Source: Dyella sp. SG609 | Lineage (GTDB): Bacteria > Pseudomonadota > Gammaproteobacteria > Xanthomonadales > Rhodanobacteraceae | Direction: 5' to 3' | Assembly (NCBI RefSeq): GCF_012275375.1 | Contig: NZ_JAAZQJ010000001.1 | Coordinates: 730,732-794,731, forward strand | DNA length: 64,000 nucleotides | Part shown: in pieces, positions 17,896 to 28,724 of the stretch | Numbering within the stretch: the stretch's first letter is position 1 | Layout of the letters: the number at the start of each line of letters is the position of its first letter | Notes under the pieces: generated by a model | Seen by the model: only the letters and a program-made list of their open reading frames with translations | Database searches by the model: none | Told to the model about the DNA's origin: nothing | Made by a program: the position numbers and the translations under genes

Positions 17896-18839
17896 AGACC
17901 GCGCCGACAGCGCCGGCGCGCGGACATCCCAGCCGCCGCGTCATCCTGGCGGCCCTGCTGGGCAACGGCGCCATCGCCGCCACCAAGGCCGTGGCCGCGT
18001 TCGTCACCGGCAGCTCGGCGATGTGGAGCGAGGCGGTGCATTCGGTGGTGGACACCGGCAACCAGTTCCTGCTGCTGCACGGCATGCGCCGCGCGGCGCG
18101 GCCGGCGACGCCGCGGCATCCGTTCGGGCACGGACTGGAGCTGTATTTCTGGGCCTTCATGGTGGCGATCCTGATTTTCGGCCTGGGGGCCGGCGTGTCG
18201 ATCTACCAGGGCATCGACAAGATCCGCCAGCCGCATCCCATGCAGCATGTGTGGGCCAATTACGCCGTGCTGCTGGCCGCGGCCGTGTTCGAGGGCAGCG
18301 TTTGGCTGCTGGCCTTGCGCACCTTCCGCCGGCAGACGCGCCGCGCGCCGCTGCTGAGCGCGGTGCGCGCCAGCAAGGATCCCACGGTGTTCACCGTGCT
18401 GTTCGAGGACACCGCTGCGCTGCTGGGCATCCTGGTGGCGCTGGCCGGCGTCACCGCTTCGACGGTGCTGCATCAGCCCCTGTACGACGGGCTGGCCTCG
18501 GTGGTGATCGGCTTGATCCTGGCGGCGACCGCTCTGCTGCTGGCGAACGAGTGCCGCAGCCTGCTGGTCGGGGAGGCGGTGCGCCCCGAGGTGGCGGACG
18601 ATGTGCGGCGGCTGGTGCTGGCGCAGGCGGAGGTGAGCGGGGTCAACGAGTTGCTGACGATGCATTTCGCGCCGCGGGAGGTGTTGCTGAATATCAGTGT
18701 TTCGTTTGTGCCGTCGTTGTCGGCGGGGGTGATTCAGGATGCGGTGAACCGCATGGAGAGGGAGATCAAGAGGATGCATCCGGAGATCCGGAGGGTGTTT
18801 ATTGAGGCCCAGTCTGGGCCTCGGAAGGGGGGAGGTTAG
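17892..18839 (+). CDS. cation diffusion facilitator (CDF) family transporter
   Basis: A 315-residue CDF transporter with about six membrane helices. The metal-site motif in TM2 is SEAVHSVVDTGNQ (HxxxD), the family HPFGHGLELYFW motif follows TM2, and the second acidic motif in TM5 is FEDTAALLG. The C-terminal cytoplasmic domain (VLLNISVSFVPS) resembles the CDF dimerisation domain. It would export a divalent cation (Zn, Mn, Fe or Co) in exchange for protons; the metal cannot be told from sequence. The start overlaps the DUF421 stop by 4 bases. Confidence 0.9.
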   Translation: MKTAPTAPARGHPSRRVILAALLGNGAIAATKAVAAFVTGSSAMWSEAVHSVVDTGNQFLLLHGMRRAARPATPRHPFGHGLELYFWAFMVAILIFGLGAGVSIYQGIDKIRQPHPMQHVWANYAVLLAAAVFEGSVWLLALRTFRRQTRRAPLLSAVRASKDPTVFTVLFEDTAALLGILVALAGVTASTVLHQPLYDGLASVVIGLILAATALLLANECRSLLVGEAVRPEVADDVRRLVLAQAEVSGVNELLTMHFAPREVLLNISVSFVPSLSAGVIQDAVNRMEREIKRMHPEIRRVFIEAQSGPRKGGG

Positions 18840-18897
18840 CTCGTCATCCCGGCGTAGGCCGGGATCCAGTTTCTGTGTCGCCTGGTTTTTGCGTTAC

Positions 18898-19716
18898 CGC
18901 GGACTGGCCGCTTATGCAGCGGGCATTCCGGACGCCTGCCGGCGCCCGGGTCACTTTCTCTTTGCTGGCCCAAAGAGAAAGTAACCAAAGAGAAATGGCC
19001 TCAAGTCAAAGGCTCGCGACGCGACTAGAAGGAGCGGTGGGCGGCTGCGGTAACTTGATTAACCTGGGTCTACACGAAACCACAGTGCGTTTACGTAGCG
19101 GCTTCTTCAACGTGCCGTGGCCGAGAGGACTTTCAAGGGCCGAGGCCAGCTTTTGCTCTTCGTTCCTGCACACCTCACGCCATCACCCCTCTCCCCTCCG
19201 GGGAGAGGGCAGGGTGAGGGGCCGGGCGGAGCGCAACGCTAAATCTTGCCGTGGCGTAGGTTGGGGTGAGCCGCAGGCGAACCCCAACACCCGCACCTTC
19301 ACGCGCCTCGCCACGTTGGGGTTCGCTACGCTCACCCCAACCTACGCGGGCGTGGCGGGGTGTAATGCCGCGCTCCGCCCGAACCCTCATCCGGCTGCCG
19401 CCACCTTCTCCCGGAGGGAGAAGGATTCGACCTGAGAAGCTGAGGTAAAACGCACCGCTCAAGCTGCCTCAGTTCTTGAACATCCTCTCGGCGACGGCAC
19501 GTTGAAGCACGCGTTACGTAAACGCACTGCTGTTTCGTGTAGACCCAGGTTAATCAGGTTACCGCAGCCGCCCACCGCTCCTTCTAGTCGCGTCGCGAGC
19601 AGTGGCTCTCAGGCCATTCTCTCTTTGGTTACTTTCTCTTTGGGCCAGCAAAGAGAAAGTGACCCGGGCGCCGGCAGGCGTCCGGAATGCCCGCTGCATA
19701 AGCGGCCAGTTCGCGA
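18898..19716. repeat. giant nested imperfect palindrome (~820 bp)
   Basis: The arms at about 18898-19155 and 19460-19716 are imperfect reverse complements of each other (~255 bp). The match runs from ACTGGCCGCTTATGCAGCGG through the CTTTGCTGGCCCAAAGAGAA block and TCTACACGAAAC to the GTGCCGT-GCCGAGAGGA block. Inside them a second pair of arms (CCCTCTCCC-type and TTCTCCCGGAGGGAGAAG) surrounds a third, the REP palindrome at 19256-19345, so the whole structure is symmetric around ~19305. It fills the 910-bp gap between the convergent CDF and Nramp genes. I see no convincing gene or transposase in it. Confidence 0.8.
19256..19345. repeat. REP-type palindromic repeat, copy 3 (core of the giant palindrome)
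   Basis: A 90-bp member of the GTAGGTTGGGGTGAG family, located at the symmetry centre of the 18898-19716 structure. Confidence 0.85.
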
Positions 19717-19749
19717 CAGCGCAGAAAAATGCCCCCTCCCCAAAGGGAA

Positions 19750-21069
19750 TCAACCAACCTGCCCCGGCAACGTCACAAACATCACCACATCCGCCACCCC
19801 CATCACCGCGGTGGCCACCCACCCACCCCACCTCACCCAAGGCGCCACCACATGCGCCCCCATCACCCGACGGTCCCCCGCCAGCAACACAATCACCGCC
19901 ATCAGCGGCACCGCCGCCACCCCATTGATCACCGCGCTCCAGAACAGCGCCTTCATCGGATCGATCGGCGTCAGCGTAAGCGCCGTGCCCAGCAGCACCG
20001 ACGCCACCAGCAAGGCATAGAACACCCGCGCCTCGCGGGGCTTCTTCTCCAGTCCGCAGGGGCGCTCCCACGCATCCGCCAGAAAGAACGCGGTCGAGCC
20101 GGCCAGCACCGGAACCGCCAGCAAACCCGTGCCGAAAATGCCGGCGGCAAACAAGGCGAACGCCAACGGACCGGCCACGGGGCGCAAGGCGGCGGCTGCA
20201 TCCACCGAAGTCTGGATCTCGGTCTTGCCATGCGCATGCAGCACCACCGCCGCGGTCAGCATGATGCAGAACGCCACCGTGTTGGAGTAGAGCATGCCCA
20301 CCACGGTATCGATGCGGATGCGCCGCCGCGCCTGCGGCGCCTGCTCGGGGGCCTGGTCGAGCGGATCGCGTTCGGGATCGTGGCGCAGCTCTTCCACTTC
20401 CTGCGCGGCCTGCCAGTAGAACAGGTAGGGACTGATGGTGGTGCCGAGGATGGCCACGATGGTCACCGCGTAATCCGCCTTCCATTGGATCTGCGGAATC
20501 ACCAGCGCGGTCAGTGCTTCTTTCCATGGCACGTGCACCACGAACAAGGTGCCGACATAGGCGAACAGGCTGAAGGTCAGCACTTTCAGGTAGGGCGAAT
20601 AGCGCGAGAAGGGAACGAAGACCTGCAGCCCCAGCGAGAGCAGGGCGGCCAATGTGCTGTACAGCAGCCGCGGCCCGCCGGCCAGCAGCTGCACCGACGC
20701 GCCCATCGCGGCGATATCGGCGCCGAGGTTGATCACATTGGCGATCGCCACCCACACCGCCAGCGTGCGCACCAGCCAGGGCGGAAAGCGGCAGGCCATA
20801 TTGCGCGCCAGGCCCTTGCCGGTGGTGCGGCCGATCATGGCGCTGGCGGCCTGGATCGCCACCATCAGCGGGATCGACAGCAGCACCGACCACAAGGTGC
20901 CGACGCCGTACTTCGCGCCGGCCTGCGAGTACGTGGCGATGCCGCTGGGATCGTCGTCGGCGGCGCCGGTGATCAGGCCGGCGCTCAGGCGCTTGAGCCA
21001 GGACGTGCGCGGCTGCGCTTGCGCCGGATTTCGGGCGCGATCGGAAGGCGGCTGTTTGCTCGAGGACAT
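19750..21069 (-). CDS. Nramp-family divalent metal transporter (non-canonical metal site)
   Basis: A 439-residue membrane protein with about eleven helices of the Nramp/LeuT fold. TM1 carries GAADDDPSGIATYSQAGA where classical Nramps have DPGN, and the TM6 region (NTVAFCIMLTAAVVLHAHG) lacks the canonical MPH motif. The transport signature TISPYLFYWQAAQE is intact. The protein belongs to the Nramp-related branch whose ion may be Mg or Mn rather than classical Fe/Mn; this is inference. The ATG at 21069 follows a hydrophilic stretch. A 16-bp perfect palindrome at 21115 lies 46 bases upstream of the start. Confidence 0.85.
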   Translation of the reverse strand: MSSSKQPPSDRARNPAQAQPRTSWLKRLSAGLITGAADDDPSGIATYSQAGAKYGVGTLWSVLLSIPLMVAIQAASAMIGRTTGKGLARNMACRFPPWLVRTLAVWVAIANVINLGADIAAMGASVQLLAGGPRLLYSTLAALLSLGLQVFVPFSRYSPYLKVLTFSLFAYVGTLFVVHVPWKEALTALVIPQIQWKADYAVTIVAILGTTISPYLFYWQAAQEVEELRHDPERDPLDQAPEQAPQARRRIRIDTVVGMLYSNTVAFCIMLTAAVVLHAHGKTEIQTSVDAAAALRPVAGPLAFALFAAGIFGTGLLAVPVLAGSTAFFLADAWERPCGLEKKPREARVFYALLVASVLLGTALTLTPIDPMKALFWSAVINGVAAVPLMAVIVLLAGDRRVMGAHVVAPWVRWGGWVATAVMGVADVVMFVTLPGQVG

Positions 21070-21114
21070 GCGGCTGCGTGGTGGCAAGTGATGCCGCAGC
21101 ATCGGCCGCGCGCT

Positions 21115-21130
21115 TTCACGCATGCGTGAA
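21115..21130. promoter_or_regulatory. 16-bp perfect palindrome in the nramp/udgX divergent region
   Basis: TTCACGCATGCGTGAA is fully self-complementary and lies between the two divergent gene starts, 46 bases upstream of the Nramp start. It looks like a dimeric regulator's operator. No matching regulator gene is adjacent, and it does not match Fur or MntR box patterns that I know. Confidence 0.45.
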
Positions 21131-21222
21131 TTCCGCCGTGGGGTTGCGTGAGCGCCGCATGCTCCGGTTCGTTGACACGCAGTGCATCGGTTTTTCAGCT
21201 GCGATCGGTTAATCCGTGCCGC

Positions 21223-21879
21223 ATGCCGCGTTCGACCGAACCCGCCACCGTCCTGCCGCTGGCCAGGCCGCCAGAGCATATTCCGGCCGGCGCGCTCGCC
21301 ACGGTGCGGCGCAAGGCGAAGCGATGCCACGACTGTCCGTTGTGGATGCACGCCACCCAGACCGTCTTCGGCGTGGGGCCGGCGCATGCGCAGGTGATGC
21401 TGATCGGCGAGCAGCCCGGCGCGCAGGAGGATCTGCAGGGCGAGCCTTTCGTCGGCCCCGCCGGCCGCGTGCTGGACAAGGCGCTGGCGCAGGCGGGGTT
21501 GAGCCGCGAAGCGATCTATCTCACCAACACCGTCAAGCATTTCAAGTTCGAGCCGCGCGGCAAGGCGCGCCTGCACAAGCGCGCCAATGCCGCCGAGCAG
21601 GCCGCCTGCCGCCAGTGGCTGGCGGCGGAACTGCTCAAGGTGAAACCGCGGCTGCTCGTGGCGATGGGCGCGATGGCGGCACAGGCGCTGTTCGGCGCGC
21701 GCTTCCGCATCACGCAGCAGCGCGGGCAATGGCTGCCGCTGGCCGCGGGCGCGCAGGGCATCGCCACCTGGCATCCTTCCTACGTGCTGCGCGCGCGCGA
21801 CGATGAATCGCGCGAACGCATCTACGCCGAGCTGGCGCAAGACCTGAGCCTGGTCGCCGCCCGCCTTGCCGCGGGATGA
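21223..21879 (+). CDS. UdgX-type uracil-DNA glycosylase
   Basis: A 218-residue member of the uracil-DNA glycosylase superfamily. The water-activating motif is IGEQPGAQEDL (61-71), followed by FVGPAGRVLDKAL; NTVKHFKF and the R-loop insertion GKARLHKRA (113-121) with H118 are the UdgX hallmark (GKRRIHK in Mycobacterium), and motif III is TWHPS. A CxxC pair at 35/38 and a later Cys fit the 4Fe-4S cluster. In characterised UdgX the R-loop His bonds covalently to the abasic sugar after uracil removal. The ATG at 21223 is conservative; a GTG at 21148 would add 25 residues. It is divergent from the Nramp gene. Confidence 0.85.
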   Translation: MPRSTEPATVLPLARPPEHIPAGALATVRRKAKRCHDCPLWMHATQTVFGVGPAHAQVMLIGEQPGAQEDLQGEPFVGPAGRVLDKALAQAGLSREAIYLTNTVKHFKFEPRGKARLHKRANAAEQAACRQWLAAELLKVKPRLLVAMGAMAAQALFGARFRITQQRGQWLPLAAGAQGIATWHPSYVLRARDDESRERIYAELAQDLSLVAARLAAG

Positions 21880-22024
21880 ACGAAGCCGCGGCTGTGGAAG
21901 AGCCTGTTGACCCTCTGCACGCATCGCTTTCAATCGCCGGTACGCACCATGCAGGCGTGCGGATCGCAGCGTGTGCTCCGCCTGGGCGCAGCGCAATGCG
22001 CCACGGAGGATGGGAGAAAACGCA

Positions 22025-22444
22025 ATGAAGGCAAGAGACATCATGACCCCGCAGCCGCGCTGCTGCTCCGCCGACGACACGCTCGAACACGCGGCGCGGA
22101 TCATGCTGGAAGAGGACGTCGGCGAAGTGCCGGTGATCGATGCGCAGCGCCGTCTGGCCGGCGTCATCACCGATCGCGACATCGTGGTGCGCTGCGTCGC
22201 CAACGGCGAGCGCACGGACCAGTCGCGGGTCGGGCAGTGCATGACCGCCCCGGCCAGGACCTTGCAGCAGGATGCCACGCTGGAAGAGGTTGCCAACCTG
22301 ATGAAGGGCGAGCGCATCCGGCGCGTGCCGATCACCGACGGCGACGGCGAAATCTGCGGCATCGTGGCCCTGGCCGACCTGGAGCGCACCGATGCGCGCT
22401 CGCTCAAGGCCGAGGTGTCCGAGCGCGTCGCCACGCCCCATTGA
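22025..22444 (+). CDS. tandem CBS-domain protein, 139 aa
   Basis: Two CBS repeats and nothing else: MKARDIMTPQPRCCSADDTL...VGEVPVIDAQRRLAGVITDRDIVVR, then VGQCMTAPARTLQQDATLEE...IRRVPITDGDGEICGIVALADL. CBS pairs bind adenine nucleotides and act as energy or redox sensors; the DIMT and TDRDI motifs are typical of the YrbR/hypoxic-response-like single-Bateman proteins. A GGATGGGAG ribosome-binding site lies just upstream. It is soluble, and no output domain or obvious partner is adjacent. Confidence 0.88.
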   Translation: MKARDIMTPQPRCCSADDTLEHAARIMLEEDVGEVPVIDAQRRLAGVITDRDIVVRCVANGERTDQSRVGQCMTAPARTLQQDATLEEVANLMKGERIRRVPITDGDGEICGIVALADLERTDARSLKAEVSERVATPH

Positions 22445-22514
22445 GCGCAGCGCCGCGTGCATGGCGCGCCGGCGCGCGCACCGCTTTCCATTCCACGACG
22501 ACACGAGGCATCCC

Positions 22515-22757
22515 ATGAAACGCTTCAGCGCATACGCGACCACCGTTCTCAGCATCGCCTTGCTCGCCGCGGCCGGCTGTTCCGGCCGCAACGACAGTAC
22601 CGACTCCAATGCGGGCGGCACCACGCCGTCCACGTCCGCCAGCGCGCCGGCCGCCACGCCGCCGCCGCCGGCCATGTCGCCGACCAGCTCCACGCTGCCG
22701 CCGGCCTCCAACGCTTCCTCGCCGGCGCCGGCGCCGGCCAGCACAGCCGCGCATTGA
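22515..22757 (+). CDS. small putative lipoprotein, 80 aa
   Basis: Signal peptide with lipobox LAAAGC (Cys at about residue 22) after a hydrophobic LSIALLAAA segment, then a low-complexity Ser/Thr/Pro/Ala tail with no folded domain. It is probably an envelope lipoprotein of unknown function. It begins 70 bases after the CBS gene. Confidence 0.55.
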   Translation: MKRFSAYATTVLSIALLAAAGCSGRNDSTDSNAGGTTPSTSASAPAATPPPPAMSPTSSTLPPASNASSPAPAPASTAAH

Positions 22758-22789
22758 CCTGAAGCAGGAGGCGCGGCGGGACTCATGAC

Positions 22790-23104
22790 ATGACCTGCCT
22801 TTTCGCTGTACTCGATTCCGACATCCATGTTTCCCGCCGCACCTGCGCCGGGCTGCACGCGCCTTCGACGTTCTCCTGGACCGGCATCGCCGGCCCGGGC
22901 GACGTGCCCGCACCCACGCCCGACCCGGTGAAGCCGCCGGGTCCACCTGCGCCGGACCCCACGCCGCTGCCCGATTCGCCAGAGATTCCGCCCTTGCCCG
23001 AACCGCATACGCCGCCGGTCACCGATCCGGACGTTCCGGCCCCGGTGATCGACCCGGTGCCGCCGCCGGATCAGCGGCCGCGGGCATGGTTCGGCATCGG
23101 CGCC

Positions 23105-23128
<24 letters not shown>
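22790..23128 (+). CDS. proline-rich hypothetical protein (doubtful start)
   Basis: An ORF of 112 codons whose second half is a regular Pro/Asp/Glu repeat (PAPTPDPVKPPGPPAPDPTP and similar), with no signal peptide. The N-terminal 35 residues look non-coding, so a start further in (for example a GTG near 22905) is possible. The 3' end overlaps the convergent uvrA-like gene by 24 bases. I keep it because the periodic Pro-Asp pattern is unlike random GC-rich sequence, but it may be spurious. Confidence 0.35.
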
Positions 23129-25513
<2,385 letters not shown>

Positions 25514-25537
25514 CGTTGGTCCTCTATCTATCGAGGC

Positions 25538-25699
25538 GTAGGTTGGGGTGAGCCGCAGGCGACTGCGAAGGCAGGATGCCGTAGCGAACATCCGCATAGC
25601 GGATGGCCCGAAGGGCGGGCTGCTGATGCAGCCCGTAACCCCCAACAGGCCCTGCATCGCGCTGCCACGTTGGGGTTCGCTGCGCTCACCCCAACCTAC
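25538..25699. repeat. REP-type palindromic repeat, copy 4, with inserted segment
   Basis: Outer arms identical to the other copies (GTAGGTTGGGGTGAGCCGCA at the left, CTCACCCCAACCTAC at the right), but the element is 162 bp, about 75 bp longer than its relatives. The extra part contains its own inverted repeats (CATCCGCATAGCGGATG, CCCGAAGGGCGGGC). Confidence 0.8.
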
Positions 25700-25714
25700 G
25701 CCGTAGCTTGTTGT

Positions 25715-26125
25715 TCAGCGCAGCTGCTGGATCCGCAGCATGTTCCCCGCCGGATCGCGCACCGCGCAATCGCGCACCCCATACGGCTGGTCCGTCGGCT
25801 CCTGCACGATGTCCGCATCCCGCGCCTGCAGCTTCTCGAACGCGCCGGCCAGGTCGTGCGTGGCCAGCAGCAGGATGCCGAAGGTGCCCTTGGCCATCAT
25901 CTCGGCGATGGTGCGGCGCTCCTCGTCGGTGATGCCGGGACTGGCTTCCGGCGGGTACAGCACGATATTGACGGCGGGCTGGCCGGCGGGGCCGACGGTG
26001 ATCCAGCGCTTGCCGCCGTAGCCGACGTCGTTGCGCACTTCGAAGCCCAGTGTGTCGCGGTAGAAGGCCAGCGCGGCGTCGGGGTCGTTCTGGGGCAGGA
26101 AGCTGGAGTGGATGCGGATGTCCAT
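25715..26125 (-). CDS. VOC (glyoxalase/bleomycin-resistance) family protein
   Basis: A 136-residue single-module vicinal-oxygen-chelate protein: DALAFYRDTLGFEV-type opening (DAALAFYRDTLGFEVRNDVG), RWITVGPAGQPAVNIVL, GTFGILLLATHDL, and the closing YGVRDCAVRDPAGNMLRIQQ. The metal-ligand residues of glyoxalase I are only partly conserved, so the chemistry is open. The ATG at 26125 fits the family N-terminus. The AraC gene 44 bases upstream on the same strand probably forms a unit with it; AraC-VOC pairs are common. Confidence 0.85.
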   Translation of the reverse strand: MDIRIHSSFLPQNDPDAALAFYRDTLGFEVRNDVGYGGKRWITVGPAGQPAVNIVLYPPEASPGITDEERRTIAEMMAKGTFGILLLATHDLAGAFEKLQARDADIVQEPTDQPYGVRDCAVRDPAGNMLRIQQLR

Positions 26126-26169
26126 GGCGAAGCTCTCAGGTGGGTTGGCGTGGGGTCGGTCCACGGCGC

Positions 26170-26643
26170 TCAATCTATCTGGGGCCCGGTTTCCGCCGCT
26201 TCTCGATTCCTGATCGGCCGCGTGACCTGCCGGGCTACGCAGGAGGGCAGGCCGCTGGTGATCCGGGCCTGCTGCTTGCGGTAGGCGCCGGGCGACATGC
26301 CCACCAGCTCGGCGAAGCGCGTGCTGAAGGTGCCCAGCGAGGCGCAGCCCACTTCGAGGCAGACCTCGGTCACGGCAAGGTCGCCGCGGCGCAGCAGCGA
26401 CATGGCGCGTTCAATGCGGCGCGTCATCAGATACGAGTACGGCGATTCGCCATAGGCGAGGCGGAACTGCCGGCTGAGATGCCCGGCCGACATGCCGATG
26501 TCGCTGGCCAGCGCTTCGACGTTGAGCGGCCGGGCGTACTCGCGGTCGATGCGGTCGCGCACGCGGCGCAGGCGCGCCAGGTCGCGCAGGTGAGTGGAAG
26601 ATGCGGGCTTGTCGCTCATCGCGCGGATCGTGTCACGCGCCAT
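26170..26643 (-). CDS. AraC-family transcriptional regulator (HTH domain only)
   Basis: A ~157-residue protein consisting mainly of the double helix-turn-helix of AraC: VEALASDIGMSAGHLSRQFR and VTEVCLEVGCASLGTFSTRF followed by ELVGMSPGAYRKQQ. No sensory domain precedes it. Start candidates are ATG at 26643 and 26619. Its 5' end lies 8 bases after the stop of the hybrid kinase, so it may be read from the KaiC-kinase operon, and it probably regulates the VOC gene downstream. Confidence 0.85.
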   Translation of the reverse strand: MARDTIRAMSDKPASSTHLRDLARLRRVRDRIDREYARPLNVEALASDIGMSAGHLSRQFRLAYGESPYSYLMTRRIERAMSLLRRGDLAVTEVCLEVGCASLGTFSTRFAELVGMSPGAYRKQQARITSGLPSCVARQVTRPIRNREAAETGPQID

Positions 26644-26651
26644 GCGGCGGC

Positions 26652-28724
26652 TCAAGTGAGGCTTGCGCGCCCCGTGGCGCCGACCAGCGCATCCATCACC
26701 GCCTGGCTGAATGCATCCAGCGCGAACGGCTTGGCGATCATCGCCATGTTCGGCCCCAGGAACTCCGACTTCACCGCCGCATTCTCCGCATAGCCGGTCA
26801 TGAACAGCACCGGCGTGGCCGGGTGCCGCTGGCGGAACAGCTCGGCAAGCTGGCGCCCGTTCATGCCGGGCAGGCCCACGTCGGTGACCAGCAGGTCGAC
26901 GTGGCCGAGCGAGGCGAGCTGCGTCATCGCATCGTTCGCATCGCATGCGGTCACCACCACGTAGCCCAGTTCCTCGAGCAGGAAATTGACCAGCAGCCGC
27001 ACCTGCTCGTCGTCCTCCACCACCAGGATCAGCTGCCCTTCGCCCTTGGACGCTTCCACCGCCTGGTGCTGCGCGGCGGCCACGGCGGTGCTGGGCGCGA
27101 CCGGCAGGTAGAGCGAGATGGTGGTGCCGCCGCCGGGCGAGGACTGCAGGTCGACGAAGCCCTTCGACTGCTGCACGAAGCCATAGATCATCGACAGGCC
27201 AAGGCCGGTGCCCTGGCCGATCGGCTTGGTGGTGAAGAACGGCTCGAACACCCGCTCCTTCACGGCCGGCTCCATGCCGACGCCGTCGTCGGCCACTTCC
27301 ACCACCACGTAGCCGCCGGCATGGGCCTCGCTGCCGTTGTGCGGGAACGGTATGGACGCAGCGCCGCGCGTGGCGATCCGCAGTCGCCCGCCATCGGGCA
27401 TGGCGTCGCGGGCATTGATGCACAGGTTGAGCAGGGCGCTTTCCAGCTGGTTGGCATCCACCAGGGCCTTGTCCAGCGCGCCGGACAGCTCGATCGCGAT
27501 GCGGATGCGTTCGCCCAGGGTCTGCGTGAGCAGCATATGCATGGACTGGATCAGAGCATTGACGTCCACCGGATTCGGATCCAGCGACTGCCGCCGCGAG
27601 AACGCCAGCAGGCGCTGGGTCAGCGCGGCGGCGCGGCGCGCGGATTCCGTCGCCGCGCGCACCACCTTGGCGGTGCGCTCGTCGTGCGCGCGCAGGGTGA
27701 CGATGTCCAGCGCGCCGATGATGCTGGTGAGCATATTGTTGAAGTCGTGCGCGATGCCGCCGGTGAGCTGGCCCACGGCTTCCATCTTCTGCGCCTGGCG
27801 CAGCGCGGCCTCGCTTTCCGAGCGCGCCTGCATTTCCTCGCGCAGCGCGGCGGTGCGTTCCTCCACGCGTTTCTCCAGCCGTGCCGCGGCCTGGCTGATC
27901 GATTCCAGTGCGTCCTTGCGCTCGGTGATGTCGGTGGCGAACAGATGCATGCCGTCGATGCGGCCATCGTCGAGCCGGCGCGGCAGGTAGCGGACTTCCG
28001 CCTCGCGGCGCCGGCCGTCGGGATGCGGCCAGGCCAGGTCGATCAGTCCGGGCTTGCCGGCCAGTGCGTTGCGGACCGCCTCGGCATGCGCGGCCCAGCA
28101 CGCCGGCCCGAACACTTCCTCGAAGGTCTGGCCCGGCATGCCGGCGGGGTCGATGCCGAACCAGTCCTGGTGCGCGCGGTTGGCGAAGCGGTAGCGCAGC
28201 TCCGGGTCGATCAGCGCGATCAGCACCGGCAGCGCGTCGGCGATGCGCCGCAGTTCCGCCTCGCTGTCGGCCAAGGCCTTGCGGCTGGCGGCCAGGTCGT
28301 CCATGCGGTCGCGGATCTCGAACTGCTTCTGCCGCGCGCGCATGGCGGCTTCCACCGCGCTGAGCAGGGAGGCCGCGCCGATCGGGCGCTCCAGCTCGAT
28401 CAGGTTCAGCACGGTGCGCGGCAGCGGCGAGGTGTGCGCATCGCGCGAGGGCCGCGCGGACTGCAGCACCACGAACGGAATATCCGACCAGGCCGGCTGC
28501 GCGGCGAGCGCGCGCTGGATCGCTTCGGTGCCGTGCTCCAGCGCCTCCTGGGTGAGCAGGATCACGCCGGTGCGCTGGTCGATCGCATCGGCCAGCGCGC
28601 GCTGGTCCGGATACAGCGCGGTCTGGTAGCCATGCCTGGCCAGCACGTCGGCGAGGTTTTCGCCATCGCGCTGCCAGGGCGCCACGATCTGCACCCGATC
28701 GCCGCGCGGCGCCGCCTCAGGCAT
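26652..28724 (-). CDS. hybrid sensor histidine kinase following a KaiC-like ATPase
   Basis: A 690-residue soluble hybrid kinase. Residues 1-~130 form a degenerate receiver-like domain (VQIVAPWQRDGENLADVLAR, TGVILLTQEAL, FVVLQS). A PAS domain follows (PVLIALIDPELRYRFANRAH), a coiled linker, HisKA with the phospho-His in LTGGIAHDFNNMLTS (about residue 330), HATPase (NLCINARDAMPDGG, DDGVGMEPAV, TGLGLSMIYGF) and a C-terminal receiver (VVEDDEQVRL, LLVTDVGLPGMNG, FMTGYAE, MIAKPF). The ATG overlaps the end of the KaiC-like gene by 8 bases, indicating translational coupling. Confidence 0.9.
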   Translation of the reverse strand: MPEAAPRGDRVQIVAPWQRDGENLADVLARHGYQTALYPDQRALADAIDQRTGVILLTQEALEHGTEAIQRALAAQPAWSDIPFVVLQSARPSRDAHTSPLPRTVLNLIELERPIGAASLLSAVEAAMRARQKQFEIRDRMDDLAASRKALADSEAELRRIADALPVLIALIDPELRYRFANRAHQDWFGIDPAGMPGQTFEEVFGPACWAAHAEAVRNALAGKPGLIDLAWPHPDGRRREAEVRYLPRRLDDGRIDGMHLFATDITERKDALESISQAAARLEKRVEERTAALREEMQARSESEAALRQAQKMEAVGQLTGGIAHDFNNMLTSIIGALDIVTLRAHDERTAKVVRAATESARRAAALTQRLLAFSRRQSLDPNPVDVNALIQSMHMLLTQTLGERIRIAIELSGALDKALVDANQLESALLNLCINARDAMPDGGRLRIATRGAASIPFPHNGSEAHAGGYVVVEVADDGVGMEPAVKERVFEPFFTTKPIGQGTGLGLSMIYGFVQQSKGFVDLQSSPGGGTTISLYLPVAPSTAVAAAQHQAVEASKGEGQLILVVEDDEQVRLLVNFLLEELGYVVVTACDANDAMTQLASLGHVDLLVTDVGLPGMNGRQLAELFRQRHPATPVLFMTGYAENAAVKSEFLGPNMAMIAKPFALDAFSQAVMDALVGATGRASLT

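Noticed and set aside
19750..22491. Fused 913-codon minus-strand frame including the Nramp gene
   Set aside because: Only the part from 21069 downwards is Nramp; the upstream part is antisense to udgX and the CBS gene.
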